A stretch of DNA of 64,000 nucleotides, taken from assembly GCF_000295955.2 (NCBI RefSeq), contig NZ_ALXE01000050.1, positions 1 through 64,000 on the forward strand, in the 5' to 3' direction. Source of the DNA: Pantoea sp. A4 (GTDB lineage Bacteria > Pseudomonadota > Gammaproteobacteria > Enterobacterales > Enterobacteriaceae). The notes beneath the pieces are model-generated. The model worked only from the letters and a program-made list of their open reading frames with translations. It was not told the origin of the DNA and searched no databases. This document shows, one piece after another, positions 55,295 to 64,000 of this stretch. Made by a program: the position numbers and the translations under genes. Positions within the stretch are counted from its first letter, which is position 1; every line of letters starts with the position of its first letter.

Positions 55295-55481
55295 TTTTTT
55301 ACGAATATTTCCAGAGCTTATCTTTTCTTTTAGAAACAGATAGTTACGCAAATAGCTCGTAAGAATAAAAACAAGATTCACAACTTCAATGCAAAGCATT
55401 TATAATGAAGAGCTGGCCAGTTGCCAGATCGGGGTAGTCGTATCCATAAGCCGTCTGAAAAACAATAACTTGTTGAAAAAT

Positions 55482-56582
55482 ATGAAAATGAGCATTCGCG
55501 CGTTCGCCACCATCGCCTTAGCACTGGCCGCTTTTAGTCAGTCTGCTTTTGCTGTGGTCTACCCATTACCGGCGGCTAACAGTCGTCTGATTGGGCAAAA
55601 TTTCGAAATCACCGTTCCTCAGGATAGCAAACTGCCACTGGAGGCCTTTGCCGCTCAGTATCAGATGGGCCTGAGTAACATGCTGGAAGCTAACCCAAAT
55701 GTAGATGTGTATCTGCCTGCGGCTGGCACCAAAATGACCATTCCACAACAGTTGATCCTGCCAGACGCGCCACGCGAAGGCATTGTGATTAACAGCGCCG
55801 AAATGCGTCTTTATTACTACCCGAAAGGCAGCAAGACCGTGGTTGTGCTGCCAATCGGTATCGGTGAGTTGGGCAAAGATACGCCTGTTAACTGGACCAC
55901 TACCGTACAGCGTAAGAAAGACGGCCCAACCTGGACGCCTACTAAGCAGATGCATGCTGACTATGCTGCACGCGGTGAGACCATTCCTGCGGTCTTCCCG
56001 GCTGGCCCAGATAACCCAATGGGCCTCTATGCCCTGTACATCGGTCGCCTGTATGCCATCCACGGTACCAACGCTAACTTCGGTATCGGCCTGCGTGTGA
56101 GCCACGGTTGTGTGCGCCTGCGTGCTGACGACATTAAATGGCTGTTCCAGCATGTTCCGGTAGGGACGCGCGTGCAGTTCATCGATCAGCCGGTTAAAGC
56201 TACCGTTGAGCCAGACGGTTCACGTTATGTTGAAGTGCATAACCCGCTTTCCACCACGGAAGAGCAGTTTAACTCACGTGAAATCGTGCCAATCAACCTG
56301 ACCGCTTCAGTCACTAAACTGCTTTCTGATGCGAGTGTTGACCAGAGCCTGGTGAACAGCTCGATTCAGGCGCGCAGCGGTATGCCAACCAAAGTCACCG
56401 CTGGTGCACCTAATGCGCAGAGCATTCCGGTTGCCGTAGCGGAAAACGACATGGCAACGCCGAAAGAAGAGCCACTGACGCCAGTTGATGCGCCTCTGCA
56501 AGCTCAAGCCAATGCAGCAGCGGATGCACAACCCGCAGCAGCCCCGGTGACCAATGAAAACACCGTGCAGCCTGCACAGTAA
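55482..56582 (+). CDS. ldtB: L,D-transpeptidase LdtB (YbiS type)
   Basis: A 366-residue periplasmic L,D-transpeptidase that anchors Braun lipoprotein to murein. It has a signal peptide to about residue 24 (SQSAFA), a LysM-like segment (40-88) and the YkuD catalytic domain with His194 and Ser-His-Gly-Cys210. EGIVINSAEMRLYYYPKG and the C-terminal core match E. coli YbiS more closely than ErfK or YcfS. About 60 extra Ala/Pro/Gln-rich residues follow the usual end of the family. The ATG at 55482 (or 55488) opens the signal peptide; the frame extends 31 codons upstream without similarity. Confidence 0.92.
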   Translation: MKMSIRAFATIALALAAFSQSAFAVVYPLPAANSRLIGQNFEITVPQDSKLPLEAFAAQYQMGLSNMLEANPNVDVYLPAAGTKMTIPQQLILPDAPREGIVINSAEMRLYYYPKGSKTVVVLPIGIGELGKDTPVNWTTTVQRKKDGPTWTPTKQMHADYAARGETIPAVFPAGPDNPMGLYALYIGRLYAIHGTNANFGIGLRVSHGCVRLRADDIKWLFQHVPVGTRVQFIDQPVKATVEPDGSRYVEVHNPLSTTEEQFNSREIVPINLTASVTKLLSDASVDQSLVNSSIQARSGMPTKVTAGAPNAQSIPVAVAENDMATPKEEPLTPVDAPLQAQANAAADAQPAAAPVTNENTVQPAQ

Positions 56583-56610
56583 TTTGTCACTGCTGTACTG
56601 AATAGCATTC

Positions 56611-56643
56611 AACCCGTAACCTTCATCAGGTTACGGGTTTTTT
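56611..56643 (+). terminator. Intrinsic terminator of ldtB
   Basis: A perfect 11-bp stem (AACCCGTAACC 56611-56621 / GGTTACGGGTT 56629-56639) is followed by a T run to 56643. Confidence 0.92.
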
Positions 56644-56787
56644 ATTGCCTACCGTCATCCATACCATACCCAGTCACCCAATACATTGTCTCTTTTCCTT
56701 TCAATGCGCTTTATTTGTCTCAAACTGTTTTTTAAATCAGTGCTTTATTTCCCCCCCTACATTTTTCTTGAATGTCACATGCAATAC

Positions 56788-56816
56788 TTGACATTTATAG
56801 CACCCCAGGCTTTATT
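56788..56816 (+). promoter_or_regulatory. Candidate promoter of the second giant gene
   Basis: -35 TTGACA (56788-56793), a 17-bp spacer and -10 TTTATT (56811-56816) lie about 118 bp upstream of the ATG at 56934. The rest of the 290-base gap after the ldtB terminator is AT-rich and shows no other recognised site. Confidence 0.5.
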
Positions 56817-56933
56817 TAAATTATGTATTCTCCCCCTGTTCCTCTCCCAGACATGCCTTTAACTGTAGTTAAAAACATGTATTAACTAATTCGCGTCTAA
56901 TGCTGACAGTCATTAAGATTTGAGGTAAACACC

Positions 56934-59900
56934 ATGGGTAATGAGCACAAGAATAAAAAAGTAGAAAAAACCACTACATCTGTAATTGCTGAACGAGGCA
57001 GTAACGTTAATTATGTAGAAGGGAGTAATAGAGGTAATATTTCATTCACTGCACCCTCAATTCAACACAATATTGTGGAGGAGGAGGAAGGAGATAATTT
57101 TTTTCTGACCTGTTCTCTTATATTCGAGATAAACATTTAGCCGAAGCGCAAGAGTTTCGACAAAAAGGATATAATAAACAAACACCAGGCGCCGACCCAC
57201 TCCTACTGGACAAATTAAATAGCAACATTGATAAAACATACAGTCAGATACTATTAGCCACCTCGCATCTTAATTCGGATAAGAAATTGTGGTTATCCAA
57301 TACCATCCATGAGATTAAAAAAATCGCAGAGAAACTAACCGTACCAACTATGCAGCAGTGGGTTGAGGATAAAACACCTTATCCGGGGGACCAAAACCTT
57401 TTTGCCAGACATGCTGGGCATTCTTTATCGAGAAGACTTGATGCATCCTTAATTATATTAAACAAAGTCGTTGATGCTCTGAATTTATTGGCAAATACAG
57501 GTCATCCTGATTGGATTGAAAATACAGTAGAAAATGATTTAATAAACAATCTTGCAAGTTTGAATCAACTAAATGACAGTTCTCCAATAAAAAATGATTT
57601 CGCTCAGCTCAAAAAAACGCCTTCAGGAAACGTTGCGTTCACCGAACTAATGACCAAAAGAGCTGGCGCTTTAGCAGAGGAAAACACTGCTAGTCTTAAA
57701 GACGTAATGAGTTCAGCCAGTCGTGAAGCGTTCAAATCCCACAAAAAAGCCGGGCAACTGTCAGGCCCTGCTCAGGTTTACTTTTCACGTGTTGCTGATT
57801 TTTTACAACGCTTCCACCAAAGTATTCAAAAAGAACTCGCCGTATCGGATGATGGTGGAAATACTTCAGTCTTTACAGGTTCTGATCCCAAAAAAATTAA
57901 AAAAACGAGTGAAAGCAATGCAGAATTTATCAGACATAAATATAACACCGTTAAAACGAACATATCCACTGCCTACACATCCATTGCTAAGCAAATGAAA
58001 ACAGCACTCCGTGCCAGTAAATATGGTAAGTTGAGATCAACACCTACTAAAGAAAAAACAACAGTTACCAACGACTCTATTTTACGTAGCGTATTGTGGC
58101 AACTTCAAATCACCGCACTTAAAATCCAGCGTGTTAGCAACCCCATATTTATAAAAGCAAAAGAATACCAAAAGATAAGTGAATATTTACTCCCTGATTC
58201 ATTTGCAAACACTGAGAATGGAAGTATAAGTTCTGCTAAAAGTGAAAACCAGCATGATTTAATATTAAGTCAGCTAGAAAACCTTTCATATAGGGAGGAT
58301 GTTAAATACAAAAATCGAAAAAAATCAGAAACATTGAATAAACTTATTGACGATGATCTCGTGAAAGCTGAAAAAATTAGCCAGCAATTTAAAAATACAT
58401 TTACCTTAAAAAACCATCTAAAAAAAAGTTCTTTTGAACTGATTAGTCAACTGGTATCTATCGATTCTGATATTGCTCTCCGTCCAGCACTTTGGAATAG
58501 AATAAATCCTGTATTACCTGAATGTTTTGAGGCCATATCCTCATCCTATGAAGGTCTCAAACTCGTTATCGATGCGATGCATGAAGACCAGCGTGATTTC
58601 ACGAAAATTGCACGGCTTGCTGAAACAACGTTAGTGTTGGCTAATAATGCTGTGGCAAAAATTAACGACAAGGCTATATCGCTCACTGAAAGATCACTAG
58701 ACGAAAATTCTCGTGGCTCTCGCCTCGCTAAACACTGGGCTAACATTGCAAAAGAGAGAGGAAAAAGCTCAGCATTGATACCAGACGTCAAAAAAATACA
58801 TACATTATTGAAAGAAAATCAGCTATTGGATGGAACGCTTTCAGAAGGTGATCCAGAAGGATATTTATTGGCTACCCGAGTTGCAAGCGAACTTGAAAAC
58901 GCCAAAAATGATGATCTTGTTCTTCCTATGTCACCAGAAGACTATGTCAACCTGGAAAAAAACATGGTTTCTTTCATTGCAAACTGGGGGCAAAAAAGAA
59001 TTTCCCGTGGCATTACACGCTATGTTATAGAGCTAAGCTTTGATCAATCTCTGGATGTCGCAAGTTTCGGTTTATCTAACCTGGTACGTTTACCTTATAA
59101 AATAGCAAAAGCATCAATTAAAATCCCTTATAAAGTTAACAAAGTTAATAACTATACCATGCCAGGCAATGATAAACCTTATAAAGCGATTTTTTCTATG
59201 CTGCACAAAAAACTCATTCAGTCTGGATTTAATTTACTCATCTCCCCTGTCCCTGGGGTTATGAAACTCACCACAGGTATCGCATTGAAGGCGGGTTCAG
59301 CCGTGTACAACCTGCACACTGAGAATGAGGAAAACCATTTTAGTGCCGTCTATGAAAGAGTCGCCGAAGGACAGAAAAGTAAAAAAATCCAGACTGGATC
59401 TTTAGCCTGGATGGGCATAGACCCAATAATTGATCTCCCAACGTCGTTGGGAATTAAGTCAGCAACAACGGCAATAAAAAACAGGAGTATAAAATCAGGG
59501 GGTGAAATACCTCCCCCTGACTATCGATCAGTTAATAAATCACACACTTATTATACAGATAACTTAGAACAAGCGCCTATTAAAAATAGTATGGACCCCC
59601 CAACTCCATCAGATTCCGATAAAATCAGAACCCGGTCCAAAAGATCAACTGAAGCTCCCAGCACCAGTCAGAATGACATGACAGGTTATCAAGCTGATTC
59701 AGCCGGCGGTGGAGATAACTCTAACGAATTACGCAGCAGACTGAGAAATTCTCGTGATAGTGATAAATCCAGTTCATCATACTTCACCCCTAAAGAAAGA
59801 AAAGAGATTTATGTGCACGCTATAAATCGCATTTTGACAGATATAGATAGAGATGTAAGCTTACCTGAGACCGTCAGATATAATGCAGGAATAGCTCGTG

Positions 59901-62404
59901 GGGGTTTTAATATCATGGCCCCCGTAGATATTAATGGATATAAAATAAGAAACACTTTGTTTTTACCCAATTCTCATGGCAGCAAAAATGGATTACTGAT
60001 TAATTTAAACGCCGTTAAATACCCTTATAAATACATTAGCGAGGGTAGACACATCCCAACAACTTTAATAAATGAACTTGGGGATGGGCGCCTAGAAAAA
60101 GCCACATCATTAAAGACTAAAACAGAGATAGACAATTATGTTAGACATGAAGATCTAATGAGATATTTTAACCGCATTAAAAATACAGATTATGGCCTAA
60201 GCAGTTATTTTAACACCCTCGATAAAAGCACCAAAAATCATAATGCATTATTAAATATCTATGAGGTTGCAGAAGAACTGGCTAAGAGAACAACTGAAAT
60301 TGACGAAAAACATCCGGGCATAAATCACAATCGTCATGTTTTAACGAGAGCTGAATCAGCGATAGATACGACTGACCGACCAGGAAAACCAAAAACATTA
60401 AATACAATACTTTCTGAAAAATATAAAGTCACGTTTTCCTGGGTTAGCGAAAATGGCTTTTGGAAAGATTTTACGGATGGTTTTACACGCCCTTTTGAAC
60501 ACACAGTAGCATATGGTCAGATGATATCTAGCGATTTAAATGAAGATACCAATGGGCAAACATTAGATAAAATAGAAACGGCCAAAAGGATTGGTCAATG
60601 GATCGATGTTACTGTAGGTGCAGTCACTGCATTAACGCCTCAAGGTGTAGTTATCAACATTCTTCAATCTGCGGCAGCAATTTCAGCAGATATAGTTAGC
60701 GGTACTCCCCCCGATCCTTTGGATGTGGCAGGATTATTTATGAGTGTTATTCCTGGAGGGAGAATATCCAGTAAAATAGCCAAATTCTCATCAAAAGGTT
60801 CTAAAGCTTTTAACGTGATTTTGGCGGTGGGTCGGGAAACAATTGATCTGATCGATGTAGGAAGAGCGATTAAGACTGCTGCAGAGACGGGCGATCCACT
60901 TCAAATTTATCAGGCATTACTGGCTGGAGGAATGAAAGCTGGTGACGCAAAAAAATATAGTGATTCCATATTCTATAAAGTTAAAGGGAATAGCAAGGGG
61001 GATGATGTAAAAAATACTAAACCAACATCAGCAGAAGAGTATTCACCCTCTGAAAGAACAAAAAACAACAATGAACTGGAAGCAAAAGATATTAAAAAAG
61101 CCGACATTCCAGGTAAAAAAAATACAGCAACCCGCAGAAAAAATAAAACTTATACATTCAAAGTAAACAACACTGAGCTTTTAGGCAGACGTCGAGGAAA
61201 AAGGGTTGATATTTCTTATGATAATGGAAACACCTGGATAAGAGGCACTAAAGTCCATCAACTCGCAATGGCATTACAAAATTCAGGAGGGGTTCCGAAA
61301 CTTCCTGATGAAACTGGGGTAATGGACATGAGTCCTTCTGGCTCTGACAGTGTAAATTCTGCTAAGTCCCATTCCCCTTCTCCAGATGAAGGATTCAGCA
61401 GTAAAGAATCTGACAGTGATACCCCCAGTAATTCGGAACAAATTAAAACCAGCAGCGACTCCGGTAGTGACAGTATCAATGAATATGGTAGTGCCGATGG
61501 CCTCCATCAAAACTTCAATCGTCACATTGAAGCAGGTGGAAATCCAAATACGTTTTTAGGAGAAATTAAAGCAACCAAACCTTACGATCAAGCTCGCAGT
61601 TTTAAATTTTTCAATCGGGAACTTATGGGGAAAGTTGATAACGGTCAGTTTTACATATCACGAAATGGGGGAATAACCTGGAGGCAAGGTGGATGGCTTC
61701 ATGAAATCATATGGCGCATACAGACTTATTATAAAAGAACAGCATCAAGACTTGATGCTAAAATTGATGCAGCAACAGCTAAAAACAAGAATTTTAGCGA
61801 TATATGTTTTGAAAATGCAATTAATGTTTCGCGCGAAGCGGGTGTTATCACTAACGAGCAGCACAAATGGCTTCGCAAAAACGCCCTTAAACCTAAAAAC
61901 AAATCCTCGGTTATGAACTCTCAGGAATTTCGTGATGCATTCAATCTTGATCAGGCTAAGCCTTTAAGCAGGATTGATCCTACTAACTTCACGGAATCTG
62001 GATTCATAGTGATGGGAGAATATACACCAAGTTATCATAACGGAACAGTGGTTTATTATGACCACATAATATTTGTTCATGTGACTAAAGAAGGTGTTTA
62101 TCTCTACCAAGCGAATGGCGATAAAATTCCTGGTATCCTTGATGATCCAGATATTGCAGGCAAACTATCACCTTGGGACAATATGGAGAAAGGGCCAGCT
62201 CGAGTTCCCGGTAAAAACACCTCTATGGCTTTAAGAAAGCACCAATTAGATCAGCCAACTGCTGAGCGATTCAATAATGAATATCTGGCAAAAGACCCAG
62301 ATGTTCGCTTTGTCTTTATTCCAGCGAGTGAAATACGCCAAAAACATCACGCTTCAGTGGAAAAAATGCAGCCATCTTCCGCTAACGAGCCCAAGGGAAA
62401 ATGA
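56934..62404 (+). CDS. Giant putative toxin/effector in two frames, with papain-like C terminus
   Basis: An upstream frame (ATG 56934, GAGG eight bases before it) gives 68 residues and stops at 57140. The main frame is open from 57098 to 62404. A -1 shift at the T7 run 57098-57104 joins them into one 1823-residue protein. Features in joined numbering: mostly helical first 600 residues; polybasic RTRSKR at 899-904; a hydrophobic helical stretch (TVGAVTALTPQGVVINILQ) near 1230; a duplicated 41-residue module flanking a Ser/Asp linker (about 1409-1597); and a C-terminal domain with Cys1625, His1711 and Asn1728 in papain-like order. Strongly AT-rich. The main frame alone would have to start at a TTG (57287) lacking a good ribosome site. 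Confidence 0.75.
57083..57104 (+). promoter_or_regulatory. Possible programmed -1 frameshift signal
   Basis: The heptamer T_TTT_TTT (57098-57104) is correctly phased for X_XXY_YYZ slippage in the upstream frame (AAT TTT TTT). A purine-rich run holding GGAGG (57083-57087) ends 10 nt before it, the spacing at which a Shine-Dalgarno element stimulates -1 frameshifting in E. coli dnaX. No strong downstream stem was seen. Confidence 0.5.
61157..61723 (+). repeat. Duplicated 41-residue module in the second giant protein
   Basis: Two copies, at 61157-61279 and 61601-61723, align without gaps with 14 identical residues of 41. Shared positions include FK..N.EL.G near the start, IS, then G.TW..G, and a His and final Gln. 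Between them lies a linker rich in Ser, Asp and Pro. The module looks like a small beta-rich binding unit. Confidence 0.75.
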
Positions 62405-62426
62405 GGAATTAATGCCAAAAAAGCAT

Positions 62427-63452
62427 TTACTCCCTCGGCGCCCGCAGCGTAAGCCACCCTGCCACCAGGGTGAAGGCCAGCACAAGCAGTACCAGGAGTA
62501 AAAAACCATGTGGGTTGTTTGCTAACGGAATGCCGCCGACGTTCATGCCGAAAAAGCCGGCGACAATATTGATCGGCAGCGCCAGCACGGTGATCACGGT
62601 TAACAGGAAGAGTGTGCGGTTGCTTTGTTCCATCAGTCGCGCCGCTATTTCTTCCTGTAGTAGGCGGATGCGCTCCATCAAACTGGCCAGATCGTTGAGT
62701 ACCACGCTGAACTCTTCCGTGAAAGCGCGCAGGTCATTGAGCGGTTCACGCTTTAACCAGGCGGGCGGACGATGCAATAAACGGAACAGTGCTGCGGGTT
62801 CCGGGGCCAACAATCGCTGAATGCGCAGTAGCATACGACGCAGCCTTCCCAATTCACTGCGGTTAGCTTTGATTGCCGGACTGAGCAGCCGTTCTTCAAT
62901 ACTGTCCACTGCCTGGCTGGTGCGTCGCACCACTTGCTCCAGCTGTGCTTCCTGCTCGCCCAGCAGCCACAGCAATACTTCTTCTGATTCACGGAACTCC
63001 AAAGCAGGCAGCTTTTGATGCATACGTTCAATCATTTCTACCGCGCGAAAGCGTGCACTGACAATTAAGTGCGACTGACACCAGATCCACAAGGTGGCAT
63101 TTTGCGCACTGCGCTCCTCACGGCTGAAGGTGACATCATTCAGCACGGCAAGCAGGGCATTGTTTTGTTGCGCCAGACGGGTACGCGGTGACCCGGAGTG
63201 GATCTCATCAAAGAAATCGCGGTCTACCGCAAAGTGGTCCTGGACCCAGCGTTCCGCACGTGCGTGATTAAGATTGATATGGAGCCAGAGAAAGCACTCT
63301 TCACCATAGGGCGTGCGTGCTATTTGTGCCGCTTCCCGAGCATCCAGCCGTTGTGGTGGTGCGGTCGGCGTGAATAAATAACCATGAATCAGACCCGCAA
63401 CTTCATTGTTGAAATCAGGCAGTGGTGCAAGGGGTAAAACCGGCTGGGCCAT
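62427..63452 (-). CDS. zntB: ZntB-like CorA-family cation transporter
   Basis: A 341-residue CorA/ZntB-family channel-like transporter. A long N-terminal cytoplasmic domain with coiled coil (about 150-275) is followed by two transmembrane helices, the first ending in the pore motif GMN (FFGMNVGGIP), the second being FLLLVLLVLAFTLVAGWLTL. ZntB carries zinc, in E. coli by proton-coupled uptake. Length is close to E. coli ZntB (327), but relatives could move other divalent ions. It converges with the second giant gene, 22 bp apart. Confidence 0.85.
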   Translation of the reverse strand: MAQPVLPLAPLPDFNNEVAGLIHGYLFTPTAPPQRLDAREAAQIARTPYGEECFLWLHINLNHARAERWVQDHFAVDRDFFDEIHSGSPRTRLAQQNNALLAVLNDVTFSREERSAQNATLWIWCQSHLIVSARFRAVEMIERMHQKLPALEFRESEEVLLWLLGEQEAQLEQVVRRTSQAVDSIEERLLSPAIKANRSELGRLRRMLLRIQRLLAPEPAALFRLLHRPPAWLKREPLNDLRAFTEEFSVVLNDLASLMERIRLLQEEIAARLMEQSNRTLFLLTVITVLALPINIVAGFFGMNVGGIPLANNPHGFLLLVLLVLAFTLVAGWLTLRAPRE

Positions 63453-63503
63453 AGAGATAGGTACAAACGTTATCAGAACAGAGCTTTATCCTGCCCACGC
63501 TTT

Positions 63504-63521
63504 ATGACAGTTGCATGACTG
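63504..63521 (-). promoter_or_regulatory. Pho-box-like element between zntB-like and pit-like genes
   Basis: On the minus strand CAGTCAT-GCAA-CTGTCAT, two 7-bp repeats spaced by four, matches the PhoB box (CTGTCAT-N4-CTGTCAT) with one mismatch. It lies about 95 bp upstream of a phosphate transporter gene on the plus strand and 52 bp from zntB on the minus strand. Confidence 0.45.
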
Positions 63522-63615
63522 GCGCTGACGACATCATCATTTTGTCATAGAGAGACGGTATCACTCTGCGTAGCACCGCTGCCAACCGGCAGCGATCATC
63601 CACAGTGAGACTTGT

Positions 63616-64000
63616 ATGAGCGATAACAGCATTCCTGCATCGTCGGCCGGACGTCCGGATTTCACCAATAAAAACCGCTTCTCACGTCCCTTATTCCTCC
63701 TACTCATTCTGGCAGGGCTGGCCTTTGCCGGGTTGAACTTGTTCAGTGATGTACAGCAGACCGGTGCTCCCGTTGTCAGCTATATGCCTTTCGTGCTGCT
63801 GGGTTTGGCGCTGGTGATTGCGCTGGGCTTTGAGTTTGTTAACGGATTTCATGATACCGCTAACGCCGTAGCGACGGTTATTTATACCCATTCGCTGAGC
63901 CCCGGTGTCGCCGTGGTGTGGTCAGGTTTTTGGAATTTCCTCGGCGTCCTGCTCTCCAGTGGTGTCGTGGCTTTCGGTATTATCTCGCTGCTGCCCGTGG
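63616..64000 (+). CDS. Inorganic phosphate transporter PitA/PitB-like, truncated by window end
   Basis: The first 128 codons of a PiT-family low-affinity phosphate transporter. It begins MSDNSIPASSAGRPDFTNKN, followed by a first helix and the strongly conserved GFEFVNGFHDTANAVATVIYT (about 75-95), the PiT signature. The frame is open to the end of the window. Compared with E. coli PitA the N terminus has about 70 residues before the signature, so it is a longer variant. PhoB regulation is suggested by a nearby Pho-box-like element. Confidence 0.88.
   Translation, partial: MSDNSIPASSAGRPDFTNKNRFSRPLFLLLILAGLAFAGLNLFSDVQQTGAPVVSYMPFVLLGLALVIALGFEFVNGFHDTANAVATVIYTHSLSPGVAVVWSGFWNFLGVLLSSGVVAFGIISLLPV

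Noticed and set aside
55389..55481. N-terminal extension of ldtB from 55389
   Set aside because: It would bury the signal peptide under 31 residues with no similarity to the family.
55146..56933. HrpL boxes upstream of the giant genes
   Set aside because: No GGAACC-type -35 was found on the relevant strand in either leader.
57287..62404. Second giant gene as an independent gene starting with TTG at 57287
   Set aside because: No good ribosome-binding site precedes the TTG, and the same frame stays open and coding-like for about 60 codons upstream to the T7 run, so the start is more likely at 56934 through a shift.
49286..62426. Immunity gene for the giant proteins
   Set aside because: No separate small gene fits between the giants and their neighbours; the gaps are 7 and 22 bases at the 3' ends and hold promoters at the 5' ends.
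1..64000. tRNA, rRNA, CRISPR, insertion sequences or attachment sites
   Set aside because: None was seen on reading the intergenic regions; no repeat-spacer array, transposase frame or tRNA-like cloverleaf was recognised.

Overview
The window is chromosomal DNA of a member of the Enterobacterales, most likely an Erwiniaceae-type organism (Pantoea/Erwinia-like). The evidence is close protein similarity and partial gene-order conservation with Escherichia coli (mglBAC-galS-yeiB-folE-frmB; lysP-yeiE-nfo; ompX-rhtA-dps-glnHPQ-ybiO; mlrA-yohO; bglX-dld-pbpG-yohC-yohD), together with a free-standing type 1 idi. The genus is an inference. No rRNA, tRNA, CRISPR array, transposase or phage gene was recognised.

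Layout. 1-8.5 kb: a YcaD-type transporter, then the galactose uptake operon mglBAC and its repressor galS, both with readable CRP sites and gal operators, then yeiB-folE. 8.7-13.7 kb: a LysR regulator with the formaldehyde detoxification pair frmA-frmB, and a Fur-box-preceded iron ABC permease/ATPase pair lying where E. coli carries cirA. 13.7-22.4 kb: lysP, yeiE, nfo, ompX, rhtA, dps, and glnHPQ behind a sigma-54/NtrC promoter. 22.6-23.8 kb: two unknown overlapping genes of foreign look. 24-32.6 kb: ybiO, rlmF, a flavin reductase-like gene, an M20 amidohydrolase, ybiB and LexA-controlled dinG. 32.8-34.3 kb: an orphan type III secretion chaperone (SycD/LcrH type) with a probable secreted partner and no secretion apparatus nearby. 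34.4-47.4 kb: mlrA behind a perfect inverted repeat resembling its own operator, the 34-residue yohO, idi, a compact bglX-mpaB-like-SUFU operon, dld, a DUF3772 mechanosensitive channel, pbpG, yohC and yohD. 47.5-49.3 kb: a GH15 glucoamylase-like gene.

49.3-62.4 kb is the most unusual part. Two giant AT-rich genes (1950 and about 1823 residues) lie on either side of a normal-composition L,D-transpeptidase gene (ldtB). Both look like modular toxins or effectors. The first ends in a deaminase-like zinc motif. The second ends in a Cys-His-Asn papain-like pattern preceded by a duplicated 41-residue module. Both carry a dibasic/furin-like cluster, and neither has room for an adjacent immunity gene. 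The second gene is split into two frames at a T7 run that is a T_TTT_TTT slippery heptamer with a GGAGG element 10 nt upstream. This is the layout of bacterial programmed -1 frameshifting, although phase variation, a true mutation or a sequencing error are also possible.

62.4-64 kb: zntB-like and the start of a phosphate transporter gene cut by the window end, with a Pho-box-like element between them.
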